Part shown: piece after piece, positions 43,494 to 58,731 of the stretch
Position numbering within the stretch: the first letter of the stretch is position 1
How the letters are laid out: the number at the start of each line of letters is the position of its first letter
Source: Siphonodentalium dalli
Lineage: Eukaryota > Mollusca > Scaphopoda > Gadilida > Siphonodentaliidae
NCBI GenBank assembly: GCA_032622095.1
Contig: CP136061.1
Coordinates: forward strand, 195,904,935 to 195,968,934
Length of the DNA stretch: 64,000 nucleotides
Direction: 5' to 3'
The notes under the pieces: generated by a model
The model's database searches: none
What the model saw: only the letters and a program-made list of their open reading frames with translations
Told to the model about the DNA's origin: nothing
Program-made: the position numbers and the translations under genes

Positions 43494-43512
43494 CACATCT
43501 CTAAAGCAGAAA
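43494..43512. repeat. B5-B6 junction lacking one T
   Basis: The junction reads 'cacatctctaaagcag' where the two other B-B junctions (near 39,041 and 39,929) read 'cacatctcttaaagcag'. The 1-bp loss is exactly at the A insertion site. Confidence 0.9.
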
Positions 43513-46500
43513 AATCGAATTTTTCGTATTTCGGCTTATGATGGACAAAGGTGGTGAAAAATCACATAATTGTGATCTGATTTGCGAAGCATACATAGTT
43601 AGACATTACATTACGCCAGAATTTGGATTTTATTGCCATTTTTCAGGAAGTGGGGAATATTTGCACCTAATAACCTTAGTGAGATTTTCATTTATTTATC
43701 GTTATTCTGTATCTGGTGTGCCACGTTAAGAGAGAAATAACCTCACATCGATATCTTTATCTATTTGTGGACATCTGACCATCAGCATAAACTTGATGTC
43801 TCGAGTATTTTTAACCATGCAGCTGCCAACTTGTGGACCACTTGGAAATTCCTATCTTCCTGATGCAAGGGGGGTGGGGTGTAAAAATCTAACTATTTAT
43901 TCAGAAACCCGGACAATTTTGGTCAACTAAGCATATCATCTGAAACATGATTTGCACGTATTGTCTATGCCGCTATATACATGCGCTTCATGCCCATTAA
44001 AGGCACCTTCTGTTAGTTTAATTACCAAATTTTACCAAAATTTCCACATATTTTAAGAATTTTCCCAAATATGGCAAATCTCGGCATGAGATGACCCCGA
44101 GACAACCATAATTATTTATGTTGAACTGCAGACAGTACTGATCAATTCCCAACTATTAATTCTTTTATTTAGGAAGGGACGTTCCCATCATTGGCAACGA
44201 CATGGACAAATTTCCACCAAAATTTCCCCAGTAGATCAACCATCTTCAGATACAGTGGGGTTAAAATAACCATGATTGCTGGGGAACGAGAACAAAGAAA
44301 TGTGTAAAATCAGTTTTATTTAGCATAGATATGACACAGCTTCACGCAGAGGTAGTAGGAATTACATAGGGTCACGTTTGCACATCTCTTAAGGTTAGAA
44401 GGAACTAAATAAGTAGAATTACGTCCCTTTCGTTTTTACAGGGTATCTCGAATACGAGTTTAAAAAATTCTGGCGCGCGATTGGCGTATAATATGTCAAA
44501 TAATTTTACAAATTCAAGAAATATAATACCCATAGCATGTAAAAACGTGGGCGTTTCCTAATCTGAAATGCGTTCGTGTCCAAACAATGGCGGGATATTG
44601 AGGCTGTGTATTGGCTTTCGTCAGACTGTCAAATTATGTGCAAAAAGTGGGGTAGTGTGGAAAACATATGCTGGTTTTTAAAAAAGGCGTGGCTCGAAAG
44701 GTACTCCTATGTGCGAACAGATTCCGAAAGGGTTGGTCTTTACGAACGCATGCATCGTGCACTTCGGAACTCGAAAATTTTGCGTGGGCGTGGTCAAACG
44801 TTAACACTGTGGCCTATGGAAAACATTTAGTTCCTTCTAACCTAAAGCAGAAAAATCGAATTTTTCGTATTTCGGCTTATGATGGACAAAGGTGGTGAAA
44901 AATCACATAATTGTGATCTGATTTGCGAAGCATACATAGTTAGACATTACATTACGCCAGAATTTGGATTTTATTGCCATTTTTCAGGAAGTGGGGAATA
45001 TTTGCACCTAATAACCTTAGTGAGATTTTCATTTATTTATCGTTATTCTGTATCTGGTGTGCCACGTTAAGAGAGAAATAACCTCACATCGATATCTTTA
45101 TCTATTTGTGGACATCTGACCATCAGCATAAACTTGATGTCTCGAGTATTTTTAACCATGCAGCTGCCAACTTGTGGACCACTTGGAAATTCCTATCTTC
45201 CTGATGCAAGGGGGGTGGGGTGTAAAAATCTAACTATTTATTCAGAAACCCGGACAATTTTGGTCAACTAAGCATATCATCTGAAACATGATTTGCACGT
45301 ATTGTCTATGCCGCTATATACATGCGCTTCATGCCCATTAAAGGCACCTTCTGTTAGTTTAATTACCAAATTTTACCAAAATTTCCACATATTTTAAGAA
45401 TTTTCCCAAATATGGCAAATCTCGGCATGAGATGACCCCGAGACAACCATAATTATTTATGTTGAACTGCAGACAGTACTGATCAATTCCCAACTATTAA
45501 TTCTTTTATTTAGGAAGGGACGTTCCCATCATTGGCAACGACATGGACAAATTTCCACCAAAATTTCCCCAGTAGATCAACCATCTTCAGATACAGTGGG
45601 GTTAAAATAACCATGATTGCTGGGGAACGAGAACAAAGAAATGTGTAAAATCAGTTTTATTTAGCATAGATATGACACAGCTTCACGCAGAGGTAGTAGG
45701 AATTACATAGGGTCACGTTTGCACATCTCTTAAGGTTAGAAGGAACTAAATAAGTAGAATTACGTCCCTTTCGTTTTTACAGGGTATCTCGAATACGAGT
45801 TTAAAAAATTCTGGCGCGCGATTGGCGTATAATATGTCAAATAATTTTACAAATTCAAGAAATATAATACCCATAGCATGTAAAAACGTGGGCGTTTCCT
45901 AATCTGAAATGCGTTCGTGTCCAAACAATGGCGGGATATTGAGGCTGTGTATTGGCTTTCGTCAGACTGTCAAATTATGTGCAAAAAGTGGGGTCGTGTG
46001 GAAAACATATGCTGGTTTTTTAAAAAGGCGTGGCTCGAAAGGTACTCCTATGTGCGAACAGATTCCGAAAGGGTTGGTCTTTACGAACGCATGCATCGTG
46101 CACTTCGGAACTCGAAAATTTTGCGTGGGCGTGGTCAAACGTTAACACTGTGGCCTATGGAAAACATTTAGTTCCTTCTAACCTAAAGCAGAAAAATCGA
46201 ATTTTTCGTATTTCGGCTTATGATGGACAAAGGTGGTGAAAAATCACATAATTGTGATCTGATTTGCGAAGCATACATAGTTAGACATTACATTACGCCA
46301 GAATTTGGATTTTATTGCCATTTTTCAGGAAGTGGGGAATATTTGCACCTAATAACCTTAGTGAGATTTTCATTTATTTATCGTTATTCTGTATCTGGTG
46401 TGCCACGTTAAGAGAGAAATAACCTCACATCGATATCTTTATCTATTTGTGGACATCTGACCATCAGCATAAACTTGATGTCTCGAGTATTTTTAACCAT

Positions 46501-48415
46501 GCAGCTGCCAACTTGTCGACCACTTGGAAATTCCTATCTTCCTGATGCAAGGGGGGTGGGGTGTAAAAATCTAACTATTTATTCAGAAACCCGGACAATT
46601 TTGGTCAACTAAGCATATCATCTGAAACATGATTTGCACGTATTGTCTATGCCGCTATATACATGCGCTTCATGCCCATTAAAGGCACCTTCTGTTAGTT
46701 TAATTACCAAATTTTACCAAAATTTCCACATATTTTAAGAATTTTCCCAAATATGGCAAATCTCGGCATGAGATGACCCCGAGACAACCATAATTATTTA
46801 TGTTGAACTGCAGACAGTACTGATCAATTCCCAACTATTAATTCTTTTATTTAGGAAGGGACGTTCCCATCATTGGCAACGACATGGACAAATTTCCACC
46901 AAAATTTCCCCAGTAGATCAACCATCTTCAGATACAGTGGGGTTAAAATAACCATGATTGCTGGGGAACGAGAACAAAGAAATGTGTAAAATCAGTTTTA
47001 TTTAGCATAGATATGACACAGCTTCACGCAGAGGTAGTAGGAATTACATAGGGTCACGTTTGCACATCTCTTAAGGTTAGAAGGAACTAAATAAGTAGAA
47101 TTACGTCCCTTTCGTTTTTACAGGGTATCTCGAATACGAGTTTAAAAAATTCTGGCGCGCGATTGGCGTATAATATGTCAAATAATTTTACAAATTCAAG
47201 AAATATAATACCCATAGCATGTAAAAACGTGGGCGTTTCCTAATCTGAAATGCGTTCGTGTCCAAACAATGGCGGGATATTGAGGCTGTGTATTGGCTTT
47301 CGTCAGACTGTCAAATTATGTGCAAAAAGTGGGGTCGTGTGGAAAACATATGCTGGTTTTTTAAAAAGGCGTGGCTCGAAAGGTACTCCTATGTGCGAAC
47401 AGATTCCGAAAGGGTTGGTCTTTACGAACGCATGCATCGTGCACTTCGGAACTCGAAAATTTTGCGTGGGCGTGGTCAAACGTTAACACTGTGGCCTATG
47501 GAAAACATTTAGTTCCTTCTAACCTAAAGCAGAAAAATCGAATTTTTCGTATTTCGGCTTATGATGGACAAAGGTGGTGAAAAATCACATAATTGTGATC
47601 TGATTTGCGAAGCATACATAGTTAGACATTACATTACGCCAGAATTTGGATTTTATTGCCATTTTTCAGGAAGTGGGGAATATTTGCACCTAATAACCTT
47701 AGTGAGATTTTCATTTATTTATCGTTATTCTGTATCTGGTGTGCCACGTTAAGAGAGAAATAACCTCACATCGATATCTTTATCTATTTGTGGACATCTG
47801 ACCATCAGCATAAACTTGATGTCTCGAGTATTTTTAACCATGCAGCTGCCAACTTGTCGACCACTTGGAAATTCCTATCTTCCTGATGCAAGGGGGGTGG
47901 GGTGTAAAAATCTAACTATTTATTCAGAAACCCGGACAATTTTGGTCAACTAAGCATATCATCTGAAACATGATTTGCACGTATTGTCTATGCCGCTATA
48001 TACATGCGCTTCATGCCCATTAAAGGCACCTTCTGTTAGTTTAATTACCAAATTTTACCAAAATTTCCACATATTTTAAGAATTTTCCCAAATATGGCAA
48101 ATCTCGGCATGAGATGACCCCGAGACAACCATAATTATTTATGTTGAACTGCAGACAGTACTGATCAATTCCCAACTATTAATTCTTTTATTTAGGAAGG
48201 GACGTTCCCATCATTGGCAACGACATGGACAAATTTCCACCAAAATTTCCCCAGTAGATCAACCATCTTCAGATACAGTGGGGTTAAAATAACCATGATT
48301 GCTGGGGAACGAGAACAAAGAAATGTGTAAAATCAGTTTTATTTAGCATAGATATGACACAGCTTCACGCAGAGGTAGTAGGAATTACATAGGGTCACGT
48401 TTGCACATCTCTTAA

Positions 48416-51400
48416 GGTTAGAAGGAACTAAATAAGTAGAATTACGTCCCTTTCGTTTTTACAGGGTATCTCGAATACGAGTTTAAAAAATTCTGGCGCG
48501 CGATTGGCGTATAATATGTCAAATAATTTTACAAATTCAAGAAATATAATACCCATAGCATGTAAAAACGTGGGCGTTTCCTAATCTGAAATGCGTTCGT
48601 GTCCAAACAATGGCGGGATATTGAGGCTGTGTATTGGCTTTCGTCAGACTGTCAAATTATGTGCAAAAAGTGGGGTAGTGTGGAAAACATATGCTGGTTT
48701 TTTAAAAAGGCGTGGCTCGAAAGGTACTCCTATGTGCGAACAGATTCCGAAAGGGTTGGTCTTTACGAACGCATGCATCGTGCACTTCGGAACTCGAAAA
48801 TTTTGCGTGGGCGTGGTCAAACGTTAACACTGTGGCCTATGGAAAACATTTAGTTCCTTCTAACCTAAAGGTTAGAAGGAACTAAATAAGTAGAATTACG
48901 TCCCTTTCGTTTTTACAGGGTATCTCGAATACGAGTTTAAAAAATTCTGGCGCGCGATTGGCGTATAATATGTCAAATAATTTTACAAATTCAAGAAATA
49001 TAATACCCATAGCATGTAAAAACGTGGGCGTTTCCTAATCTGAAATGCGTTCGTGTCCAAACAATGGCGGGATATTGAGGCTGTGTATTGGCTTTCGTCA
49101 GACTGTCAAATTATGTGCAAAAAGTGGGGTCGTGTGGAAAACATATGCTGGTTTTTTAAAAAGGCGTGGCTCGAAAGGTACTCCTATGTGCGAACAGATT
49201 CCGAAAGGGTTGGTCTTTACGAACGCATGCATCGTGCACTTCGGAACTCGAAAATTTTGCGTGGGCGTGGTCAAACGTTAACACTGTGGCCTATGGAAAA
49301 CATTTAGTTCCTTCTAACCTAAAGCAGAAAAATCGAATTTTTCGTATTTCGGCTTATGATGGACAAAGGTGGTGAAAAATCACATAATTGTGATCTGATT
49401 TGCGAAGCATACATAGTTAGACATTACATTACGCCAGAATTTGGATTTTATTGCCATTTTTCAGGAAGTGGGGAATATTTGCACCTAATAACCTTAGTGA
49501 GATTTTCATTTATTTATCGTTATTCTGTATCTGGTGTGCCACGTTAAGAGAGAAATAACCTCACATCGATATCTTTATCTATTTGTGGACATCTGACCAT
49601 CAGCATAAACTTGATGTCTCGAGTATTTTTAACCATGCAGCTGCCAACTTGTCGACCACTTGGAAATTCCTATCTTCCTGATGCAAGGGGGGTGGGGTGT
49701 AAAAATCTAACTATTTATTCAGAAACCCGGACAATTTTGGTCAACTAAGCATATCATCTGAAACATGATTTGCACGTATTGTCTATGCCGCTATATACAT
49801 GCGCTTCATGCCCATTAAAGGCACCTTCTGTTAGTTTAATTACCAAATTTTACCAAAATTTCCACATATTTTAAGAATTTTCCCAAATATGGCAAATCTC
49901 GGCATGAGATGACCCCGAGACAACCATAATTATTTATGTTGAACTGCAGACAGTACTGATCAATTCCCAACTATTAATTCTTTTATTTAGGAAGGGACGT
50001 TCCCATCATTGGCAACGACATGGACAAATTTCCACCAAAATTTCCCCAGTAGATCAACCATCTTCAGATACAGTGGGGTTAAAATAACCATGATTGCTGG
50101 GGAACGAGAACAAAGAAATGTGTAAAATCAGTTTTATTTAGCATAGATATGACACAGCTTCACGCAGAGGTAGTAGGAATTACATAGGGTCACGTTTGCA
50201 CATCTCTTAAGGTTAGAAGGAACTAAATAAGTAGAATTACGTCCCTTTCGTTTTTACAGGGTATCTCGAATACGAGTTTAAAAAATTCTGGCGCGCGATT
50301 GGCGTATAATATGTCAAATAATTTTACAAATTCAAGAAATATAATACCCATAGCATGTAAAAACGTGGGCGTTTCCTAATCTGAAATGCGTTCGTGTCCA
50401 AACAATGGCGGGATATTGAGGCTGTGTATTGGCTTTCGTCAGACTGTCAAATTATGTGCAAAAAGTGGGGTAGTGTGGAAAACATATGCTGGTTTTTTAA
50501 AAAGGCGTGGCTCGAAAGGTACTCCTATGTGCGAACAGATTCCGAAAGGGTTGGTCTTTACGAACGCATGCATCGTGCACTTCGGAACTCGAAAATTTTG
50601 CGTGGGCGTGGTCAAACGTTAACACTGTGGCCTATGGAAAACATTTAGTTCCTTCTAACCTAAAGGTTAGAAGGAACTAAATAAGTAGAATTACGTCCCT
50701 TTCGTTTTTACAGGGTATCTCGAATACGAGTTTAAAAAATTCTGGCGCGCGATTGGCGTATAATATGTCAAATAATTTTACAAATTCAAGAAATATAATA
50801 CCCATAGCATGTAAAAACGTGGGCGTTTCCTAATCTGAAATGCGTTCGTGTCCAAACAATGGCGGGATATTGAGGCTGTGTATTGGCTTTCGTCAGACTG
50901 TCAAATTATGTGCAAAAAGTGGGGTCGTGTGGAAAACATATGCTGGTTTTTTAAAAAGGCGTGGCTCGAAAGGTACTCCTATGTGCGAACAGATTCCGAA
51001 AGGGTTGGTCTTTACGAACGCATGCATCGTGCACTTCGGAACTCGAAAATTTTGCGTGGGCGTGGTCAAACGTTAACACTGTGGCCTATGGAAAACATTT
51101 AGTTCCTTCTAACCTAAAGCAGAAAAATCGAATTTTTCGTATTTCGGCTTATGATGGACAAAGGTGGTGAAAAATCACATAATTGTGATCTGATTTGCGA
51201 AGCATACATAGTTAGACATTACATTACGCCAGAATTTGGATTTTATTGCCATTTTTCAGGAAGTGGGGAATATTTGCACCTAATAACCTTAGTGAGATTT
51301 TCATTTATTTATCGTTATTCTGTATCTGGTGTGCCACGTTAAGAGAGAAATAACCTCACATCGATATCTTTATCTATTTGTGGACATCTGACCATCAGCA

Positions 51401-52005
51401 TAAACTTGATGTCTCGAGTATTTTTAACCATGCAGCTGCCAACTTGTCGACCACTTGGAAATTCCTATCTTCCTGATGCAAGGGGGGTGGGGTGTAAAAA
51501 TCTAACTATTTATTCAGAAACCCGGACAATTTTGGTCAACTAAGCATATCATCTGAAACATGATTTGCACGTATTGTCTATGCCGCTATATACATGCGCT
51601 TCATGCCCATTAAAGGCACCTTCTGTTAGTTTAATTACCAAATTTTACCAAAATTTCCACATATTTTAAGAATTTTCCCAAATATGGCAAATCTCGGCAT
51701 GAGATGACCCCGAGACAACCATAATTATTTATGTTGAACTGCAGACAGTACTGATCAATTCCCAACTATTAATTCTTTTATTTAGGAAGGGACGTTCCCA
51801 TCATTGGCAACGACATGGACAAATTTCCACCAAAATTTCCCCAGTAGATCAACCATCTTCAGATACAGTGGGGTTAAAATAACCATGATTGCTGGGGAAC
51901 GAGAACAAAGAAATGTGTAAAATCAGTTTTATTTAGCATAGATATGACACAGCTTCACGCAGAGGTAGTAGGAATTACATAGGGTCACGTTTGCACATCT
52001 CTTAA
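48416..52005. repeat. 1,795-bp higher-order repeat A-A-B, two copies
   Basis: 48,416-50,210 and 50,211-52,005 each contain A with adenine at module position 262, then A with cytosine there, then B with C at position 330. The same A-type order in both marks a duplication of the three-module unit rather than independent A doublings. Confidence 0.85.
48848..48887. repeat. 40-bp palindrome at an A-A junction (first of seven)
   Basis: ATTTAGTTCCTTCTAACC, then TAAA, then GGTTAGAAGGAACTAAAT: the two TIRs face each other across 4 bp. Further copies are centred at 50,662, 53,798, 56,934, 58,729, 61,865 and 63,660. The junction can be explained by recombination at a 3-bp AAG shared by 'ccTAAAGcag' (A to B) and 'ctcTTAAGgtt' (B to A). 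Confidence 0.9.
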
Positions 52006-53800
52006 GGTTAGAAGGAACTAAATAAGTAGAATTACGTCCCTTTCGTTTTTACAGGGTATCTCGAATACGAGTTTAAAAAATTCTGGCGCGCGATTGGCGT
52101 ATAATATGTCAAATAATTTTACAAATTCAAGAAATATAATACCCATAGCATGTAAAAACGTGGGCGTTTCCTAATCTGAAATGCGTTCGTGTCCAAACAA
52201 TGGCGGGATATTGAGGCTGTGTATTGGCTTTCGTCAGACTGTCAAATTATGTGCAAAAAGTGGGGTCGTGTGGAAAACATATGCTGGTTTTTTAAAAAGG
52301 CGTGGCTCGAAAGGTACTCCTATGTGCGAACAGATTCCGAAAGGGTTGGTCTTTACGAACGCATGCATCGTGCACTTCGGAACTCGAAAATTTTGCGTGG
52401 GCGTGGTCAAACGTTAACACTGTGGCCTATGGAAAACATTTAGTTCCTTCTAACCTAAAGCAGAAAAATCGAATTTTTCGTATTTCGGCTTATGATGGAC
52501 AAAGGTGGTGAAAAATCACATAATTGTGATCTGATTTGCGAAGCATACATAGTTAGACATTACATTACGCCAGAATTTGGATTTTATTGCCATTTTTCAG
52601 GAAGTGGGGAATATTTGCACCTAATAACCTTAGTGAGATTTTCATTTATTTATCGTTATTCTGTATCTGGTGTGCCACGTTAAGAGAGAAATAACCTCAC
52701 ATCGATATCTTTATCTATTTGTGGACATCTGACCATCAGCATAAACTTGATGTCTCGAGTATTTTTAACCATGCAGCTGCCAACTTGTCGACCACTTGGA
52801 AATTCCTATCTTCCTGATGCAAGGGGGGTGGGGTGTAAAAATCTAACTATTTATTCAGAAACCCGGACAATTTTGGTCAACTAAGCATATCATCTGAAAC
52901 ATGATTTGCACGTATTGTCTATGCCGCTATATACATGCGCTTCATGCCCATTAAAGGCACCTTCTGTTAGTTTAATTACCAAATTTTACCAAAATTTCCA
53001 CATATTTTAAGAATTTTCCCAAATATGGCAAATCTCGGCATGAGATGACCCCGAGACAACCATAATTATTTATGTTGAACTGCAGACAGTACTGATCAAT
53101 TCCCAACTATTAATTCTTTTATTTAGGAAGGGACGTTCCCATCATTGGCAACGACATGGACAAATTTCCACCAAAATTTCCCCAGTAGATCAACCATCTT
53201 CAGATACAGTGGGGTTAAAATAACCATGATTGCTGGGGAACGAGAACAAAGAAATGTGTAAAATCAGTTTTATTTAGCATAGATATGACACAGCTTCACG
53301 CAGAGGTAGTAGGAATTACATAGGGTCACGTTTGCACATCTCTTAAGGTTAGAAGGAACTAAATAAGTAGAATTACGTCCCTTTCGTTTTTACAGGGTAT
53401 CTCGAATACGAGTTTAAAAAATTCTGGCGCGCGATTGGCGTATAATATGTCAAATAATTTTACAAATTCAAGAAATATAATACCCATAGCATGTAAAAAC
53501 GTGGGCGTTTCCTAATCTGAAATGCGTTCGTGTCCAAACAATGGCGGGATATTGAGGCTGTGTATTGGCTTTCGTCAGACTGTCAAATTATGTGCAAAAA
53601 GTGGGGTAGTGTGGAAAACATATGCTGGTTTTTTAAAAAGGCGTGGCTCGAAAGGTACTCCTATGTGCGAACAGATTCCGAAAGGGTTGGTCTTTACGAA
53701 CGCATGCATCGTGCACTTCGGAACTCGAAAATTTTGCGTGGGCGTGGTCAAACGTTAACACTGTGGCCTATGGAAAACATTTAGTTCCTTCTAACCTAAA

Positions 53801-56800
53801 GGTTAGAAGGAACTAAATAAGTAGAATTACGTCCCTTTCGTTTTTACAGGGTATCTCGAATACGAGTTTAAAAAATTCTGGCGCGCGATTGGCGTATAAT
53901 ATGTCAAATAATTTTACAAATTCAAGAAATATAATACCCATAGCATGTAAAAACGTGGGCGTTTCCTAATCTGAAATGCGTTCGTGTCCAAACAATGGCG
54001 GGATATTGAGGCTGTGTATTGGCTTTCGTCAGACTGTCAAATTATGTGCAAAAAGTGGGGTAGTGTGGAAAACATATGCTGGTTTTTTAAAAAGGCGTGG
54101 CTCGAAAGGTACTCCTATGTGCGAACAGATTCCGAAAGGGTTGGTCTTTACGAACGCATGCATCGTGCACTTCGGAACTCGAAAATTTTGCGTGGGCGTG
54201 GTCAAACGTTAACACTGTGGCCTATGGAAAACATTTAGTTCCTTCTAACCTAAAGCAGAAAAATCGAATTTTTCGTATTTCGGCTTATGATGGACAAAGG
54301 TGGTGAAAAATCACATAATTGTGATCTGATTTGCGAAGCATACATAGTTAGATATTACATTACGCCAGAATTTGGATTTTATTGCCATTTTTCAGGAAGT
54401 GGGGAATATTTGCACCTAATAACCTTAGTGAGATTTTCATTTATTTATCGTTATTCTGTATCTGGTGTGCCACGTTAAGAGAGAAATAACCTCACATCGA
54501 TATCTTTATCTATTTGTGGACATCTGACCATCAGCATAAACTTGATGTCTCGAGTATTTTTAACCATGCAGCTGCCAACTTGTCGACCACTTGGAAATTC
54601 CTATCTTCCTGATGCAAGGGGGGTGGGGTGTAAAAATCTAACTATTTATTCAGAAACCCGGACAATTTTGGTCAACTAAGCATATCATCTGAAACATGAG
54701 TTGCACGTATTGTCTATGCCGCTATATACATGCGCTTCATGCCCATTAAAGGCACCTTCTGTTAGTTTAATTACCAAATTTTACCAAAATTTCCACATAT
54801 TTTAAGAATTTTCCCAAATATGGCAAATCTCGGCATGAGATGACCCCGAGACAACCATAATTATTTATGTTGAACTGCAGACAGTACTGATCAATTCCCA
54901 ACTATTAATTCTTTTATTTAGGAAGGGACGTTCCCATCATTGGCAACGACATGGACAAATTTCCACCAAAATTTCCCCAGTAGATCAACCATCTTCAGAT
55001 ACAGTGGGGTTAAAATAACCATGATTGCTGGGGAACGAGAACAAAGAAATGTGTAAAATCAGTTTTATTTAGCATAGATATGACACAGCTTCACGCAGAG
55101 GTAGTAGGAATTACATAGGGTCACGTTTGCACATCTCTTAAGGTTAGAAGGAACTAAATAAGTAGAATTACGTCCCTTTCGTTTTTACAGGGTATCTCGA
55201 ATACGAGTTAAAAAAATTCTGGCGCGCGATTGGCGTATAATATGTCAAATAATTTTACAAATTCAAGAAATATAATACCCATAGCATGTAAAAACGTGGG
55301 CGTTTCCTAATCTGAAATGCGTTCGTGTCCAAACAATGGCGGGATATTGAGGCTGTGTATTGGCTTTCGTCAGACTGTCAAATTATGTGCAAAAAGTGGG
55401 GTAGTGTGGAAAACATATGCTGGTTTTTTAAAAAGGCGTGGCTCGAAAGGTACTCCTATGTGCGAACAGATTCCGAAAGGGTTGGTCTTTACGAACGCAT
55501 GCATCGTGCACTTCGGAACTCGAAAATTTTGCGTGGGCGTGGTCAAACGTTAACACTGTGGCCTATGGAAAACATTTAGTTCCTTCTAACCTAAAGCAGA
55601 AAAATCGAATTTTTCGTATTTCGGCTTATGATGGACAAAGGTGGTGAAAAATCACATAATTGTGATCTGATTTGCGAAGCATACATAGTTAGACATTACA
55701 TTACGCCAGAATTTGGATTTTATTGCCATTTTTCAGGAAGTGGGGAATATTTGCACCTAATAACCTTAGTGAGATTTTCATTTATTTATCGTTATTCTGT
55801 ATCTGGTGTGCCACGTTAAGAGAGAAATAACCTCACATCGATATCTTTATCTATTTGTGGACATCTGACCATCAGCATAAACTTGATGTCTCGAGTATTT
55901 TTAACCATGCAGCTGCCAACTTGTCGACCACTTGGAAATTCCTATCTTCCTGATGCAAGGGGGGTGGGGTGTAAAAATCTAACTATTTATTCAGAAACCC
56001 GGACAATTTTGGTCAACTAAGCATATCATCTGAAACATGATTTGCACGTATTGTCTATGCCGCTATATACATGCGCTTCATGCCCATTAAAGGCACCTTC
56101 TGTTAGTTTAATTACCAAATTTTACCAAAATTTCCACATATTTTAAGAATTTTCCCAAACATGGCAAATCTCGGCATGAGATGACCCCGAGACAACCATA
56201 ATTATTTATGTTGAACTGCAGACAGTACTGATCAATTCCCAACTATTAATTCTTTTATTTAGGAAGGGACGTTCCCATCATTGGCAACGACATGGACAAA
56301 TTTCCACCAAAATTTCCCCAGTAGATCAACCATCTTCAGATACAGTGGGGTTAAAATAACCATGATTGCTGGGGAACGAGAACAAAGAAATGTGTAAAAT
56401 CAGTTTTATTTAGCATAGATATGACACAGCTTCACGCAGAGGTAGTAGGAATTACATAGGGTCACGTTTGCACATCTCTTAAGGTTAGAAGGAACTAAAT
56501 AAGTAGAATTACGTCCCTTTCGTTTTTACAGGGTATCTCGAATACGAGTTTAAAAAATTCTGGCGCGCGATTGGCGTATAATATGTCAAATAATTTTACA
56601 AATTCAAGAAATATAATACCCATAGCATGTAAAAACGTGGGCGTTTCCTAATCTGAAATGCGTTCGTGTCCAAACAATGGCGGGATATTGAGGCTGTGTA
56701 TTGGCTTTCGTCAGACTGTCAAATTATGTGCAAAAAGTGGGGTAGTGTGGAAAACATATGCTGGTTTTTTAAAAAGGCGTGGCTCGAAAGGTACTCCTAT

Positions 56801-58731
56801 GTGCGAACAGATTCCGAAAGGGTTGGTCTTTACGAACGCATGCATCGTGCACTTCGGAACTCGAAAATTTTGCGTGGGCGTGGTCAAACGTTAACACTGT
56901 GGCCTATGGAAAACATTTAGTTCCTTCTAACCTAAAGGTTAGAAGGAACTAAATAAGTAGAATTACGTCCCTTTCGTTTTTACAGGGTATCTCGAATACG
57001 AGTTTAAAAAATTCTGGCGCGCGATTGGCGTATAATATGTCAAATAATTTTACAAATTCAAGAAATATAATACCCATAGCATGTAAAAACGTGGGCGTTT
57101 CCTAATCTGAAATGCGTTCGTGTCCAAACAATGGCGGGATATTGAGGCTGTGTATTGGCTTTCGTCAGACTGTCAAATTATGTGCAAAAAGTGGGGTAGT
57201 GTGGAAAACATATGCTGGTTTTTAAAAAAGGCGTGGCTCGAAAGGTACTCCTATGTGCGAACAGATTCCGAAAGGGTTGGTCTTTACGAACGCATGCATC
57301 GTGCACTTCGGAACTCGAAAATTTTGCGTGGGCGTGGTCAAACGTTAACACTGTGGCCTATGGAAAACATTTAGTTCCTTCTAACCTAAAGCAGAAAAAT
57401 CGAATTTTTCGTATTTCGGCTTATGATGGACAAAGGTGGTGAAAAATCACATAATTGTGATCTGATTTGCGAAGCATACATAGTTAGACATTACATTACG
57501 CCAGAATTTGGATTTTATTGCCATTTTTCAGGAAGTGGGGAATATTTGCACCTAATAACCTTAGTGAGATTTTCATTTATTTATCGTTATTCTGTATCTG
57601 GTGTGCCACGTTAAGAGAGAAATAACCTCACATCGATATCTTTATCTATTTGTGGACATCTGACCATCAGCATAAACTTGATGTCTCGAGTATTTTTAAC
57701 CATGCAGCTGCCAACTTGTCGACCACTTGGAAATTCCTATCTTCCTGATGCAAGGGGGGTGGGGTGTAAAAATCTAACTATTTTTTCAGAAACCCGGACA
57801 ATTTTGGTCAACTAAGCATATCATCTGAAACATGATTTGCACGTATTGTCTATGCCGCTATATACATGCGCTTCATGCCCATTAAAGGCACCTTCTGTTA
57901 GTTTAATTACCAAATTTTACCAAAATTTCCACATATTTTAAGAATTTTCCCAAACATGGCAAATCTCGGCATGAGATGACCCCGAGACAACCATAATTAT
58001 TTATGTTGAACTGCAGACAGTACTGATCAATTCCCAACTATTAATTCTTTTATTTAGGAAGGGACGTTCCCATCATTGGCAACGACATGGACAAATTTCC
58101 ACCAAAATTTCCCCAGTAGATCAACCATCTTCAGATACAGTGGGGTTAAAATAACCATGATTGCTGGGGAACGAGAACAAAGAAATGTGTAAAATCAGTT
58201 TTATTTAGCATAGATATGACACAGCTTCACGCAGAGGTAGTAGGAATTACATAGGGTCACGTTTGCACATCTCTTAAGGTTAGAAGGAACTAAATAAGTA
58301 GAATTACGTCCCTTTCGTTTTTACAGGGTATCTCGAATACGAGTTTAAAAAATTCTGGCGCGCGATTGGCGTATAATATGTCAAATAATTTTACAAATTC
58401 AAGAAATATAATACCCATAGCATGTAAAAACGTGGGCGTTTCCTAATCTGAAATGCGTTCGTGTCCAAACAATGGCGGGATATTGAGGCTGTGTATTGGC
58501 TTTCGTCAGACTGTCAAATTATGTGCAAAAAGTGGGGTAGTGTGGAAAACATATGCTGGTTTTTTTAAAAGGCGTGGCTCGAAAGGTACTCCTATGTGCG
58601 AACAGATTCCGAAAGGGTTGGTCTTTACGAACGCATGCATCGTGCACTTCGGAACTCGAAAATTTTGCGTGGGCGTGGTCAAACGTTAACACTGTGGCCT
58701 ATGGAAAACATTTAGTTCCTTCTAACCTAAA
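53801..58731. repeat. 4,931-bp higher-order repeat A-B-A-B-A-A-B-A, copy 1
   Basis: It is defined by private variants in order. The first B has 'gatattac' and 'catgagttgc'. The second A has T-to-A at module position 69. The second B has 'aaacatggc'. The fourth A has T-to-A at 288. The third B has 'attttttcag' plus 'aaacatggc'. The fifth A has A-to-T at 289. All recur in the same order in the next 4,931 bp. Length check: 5 x 454 + 3 x 887 = 4,931. Confidence 0.93.
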
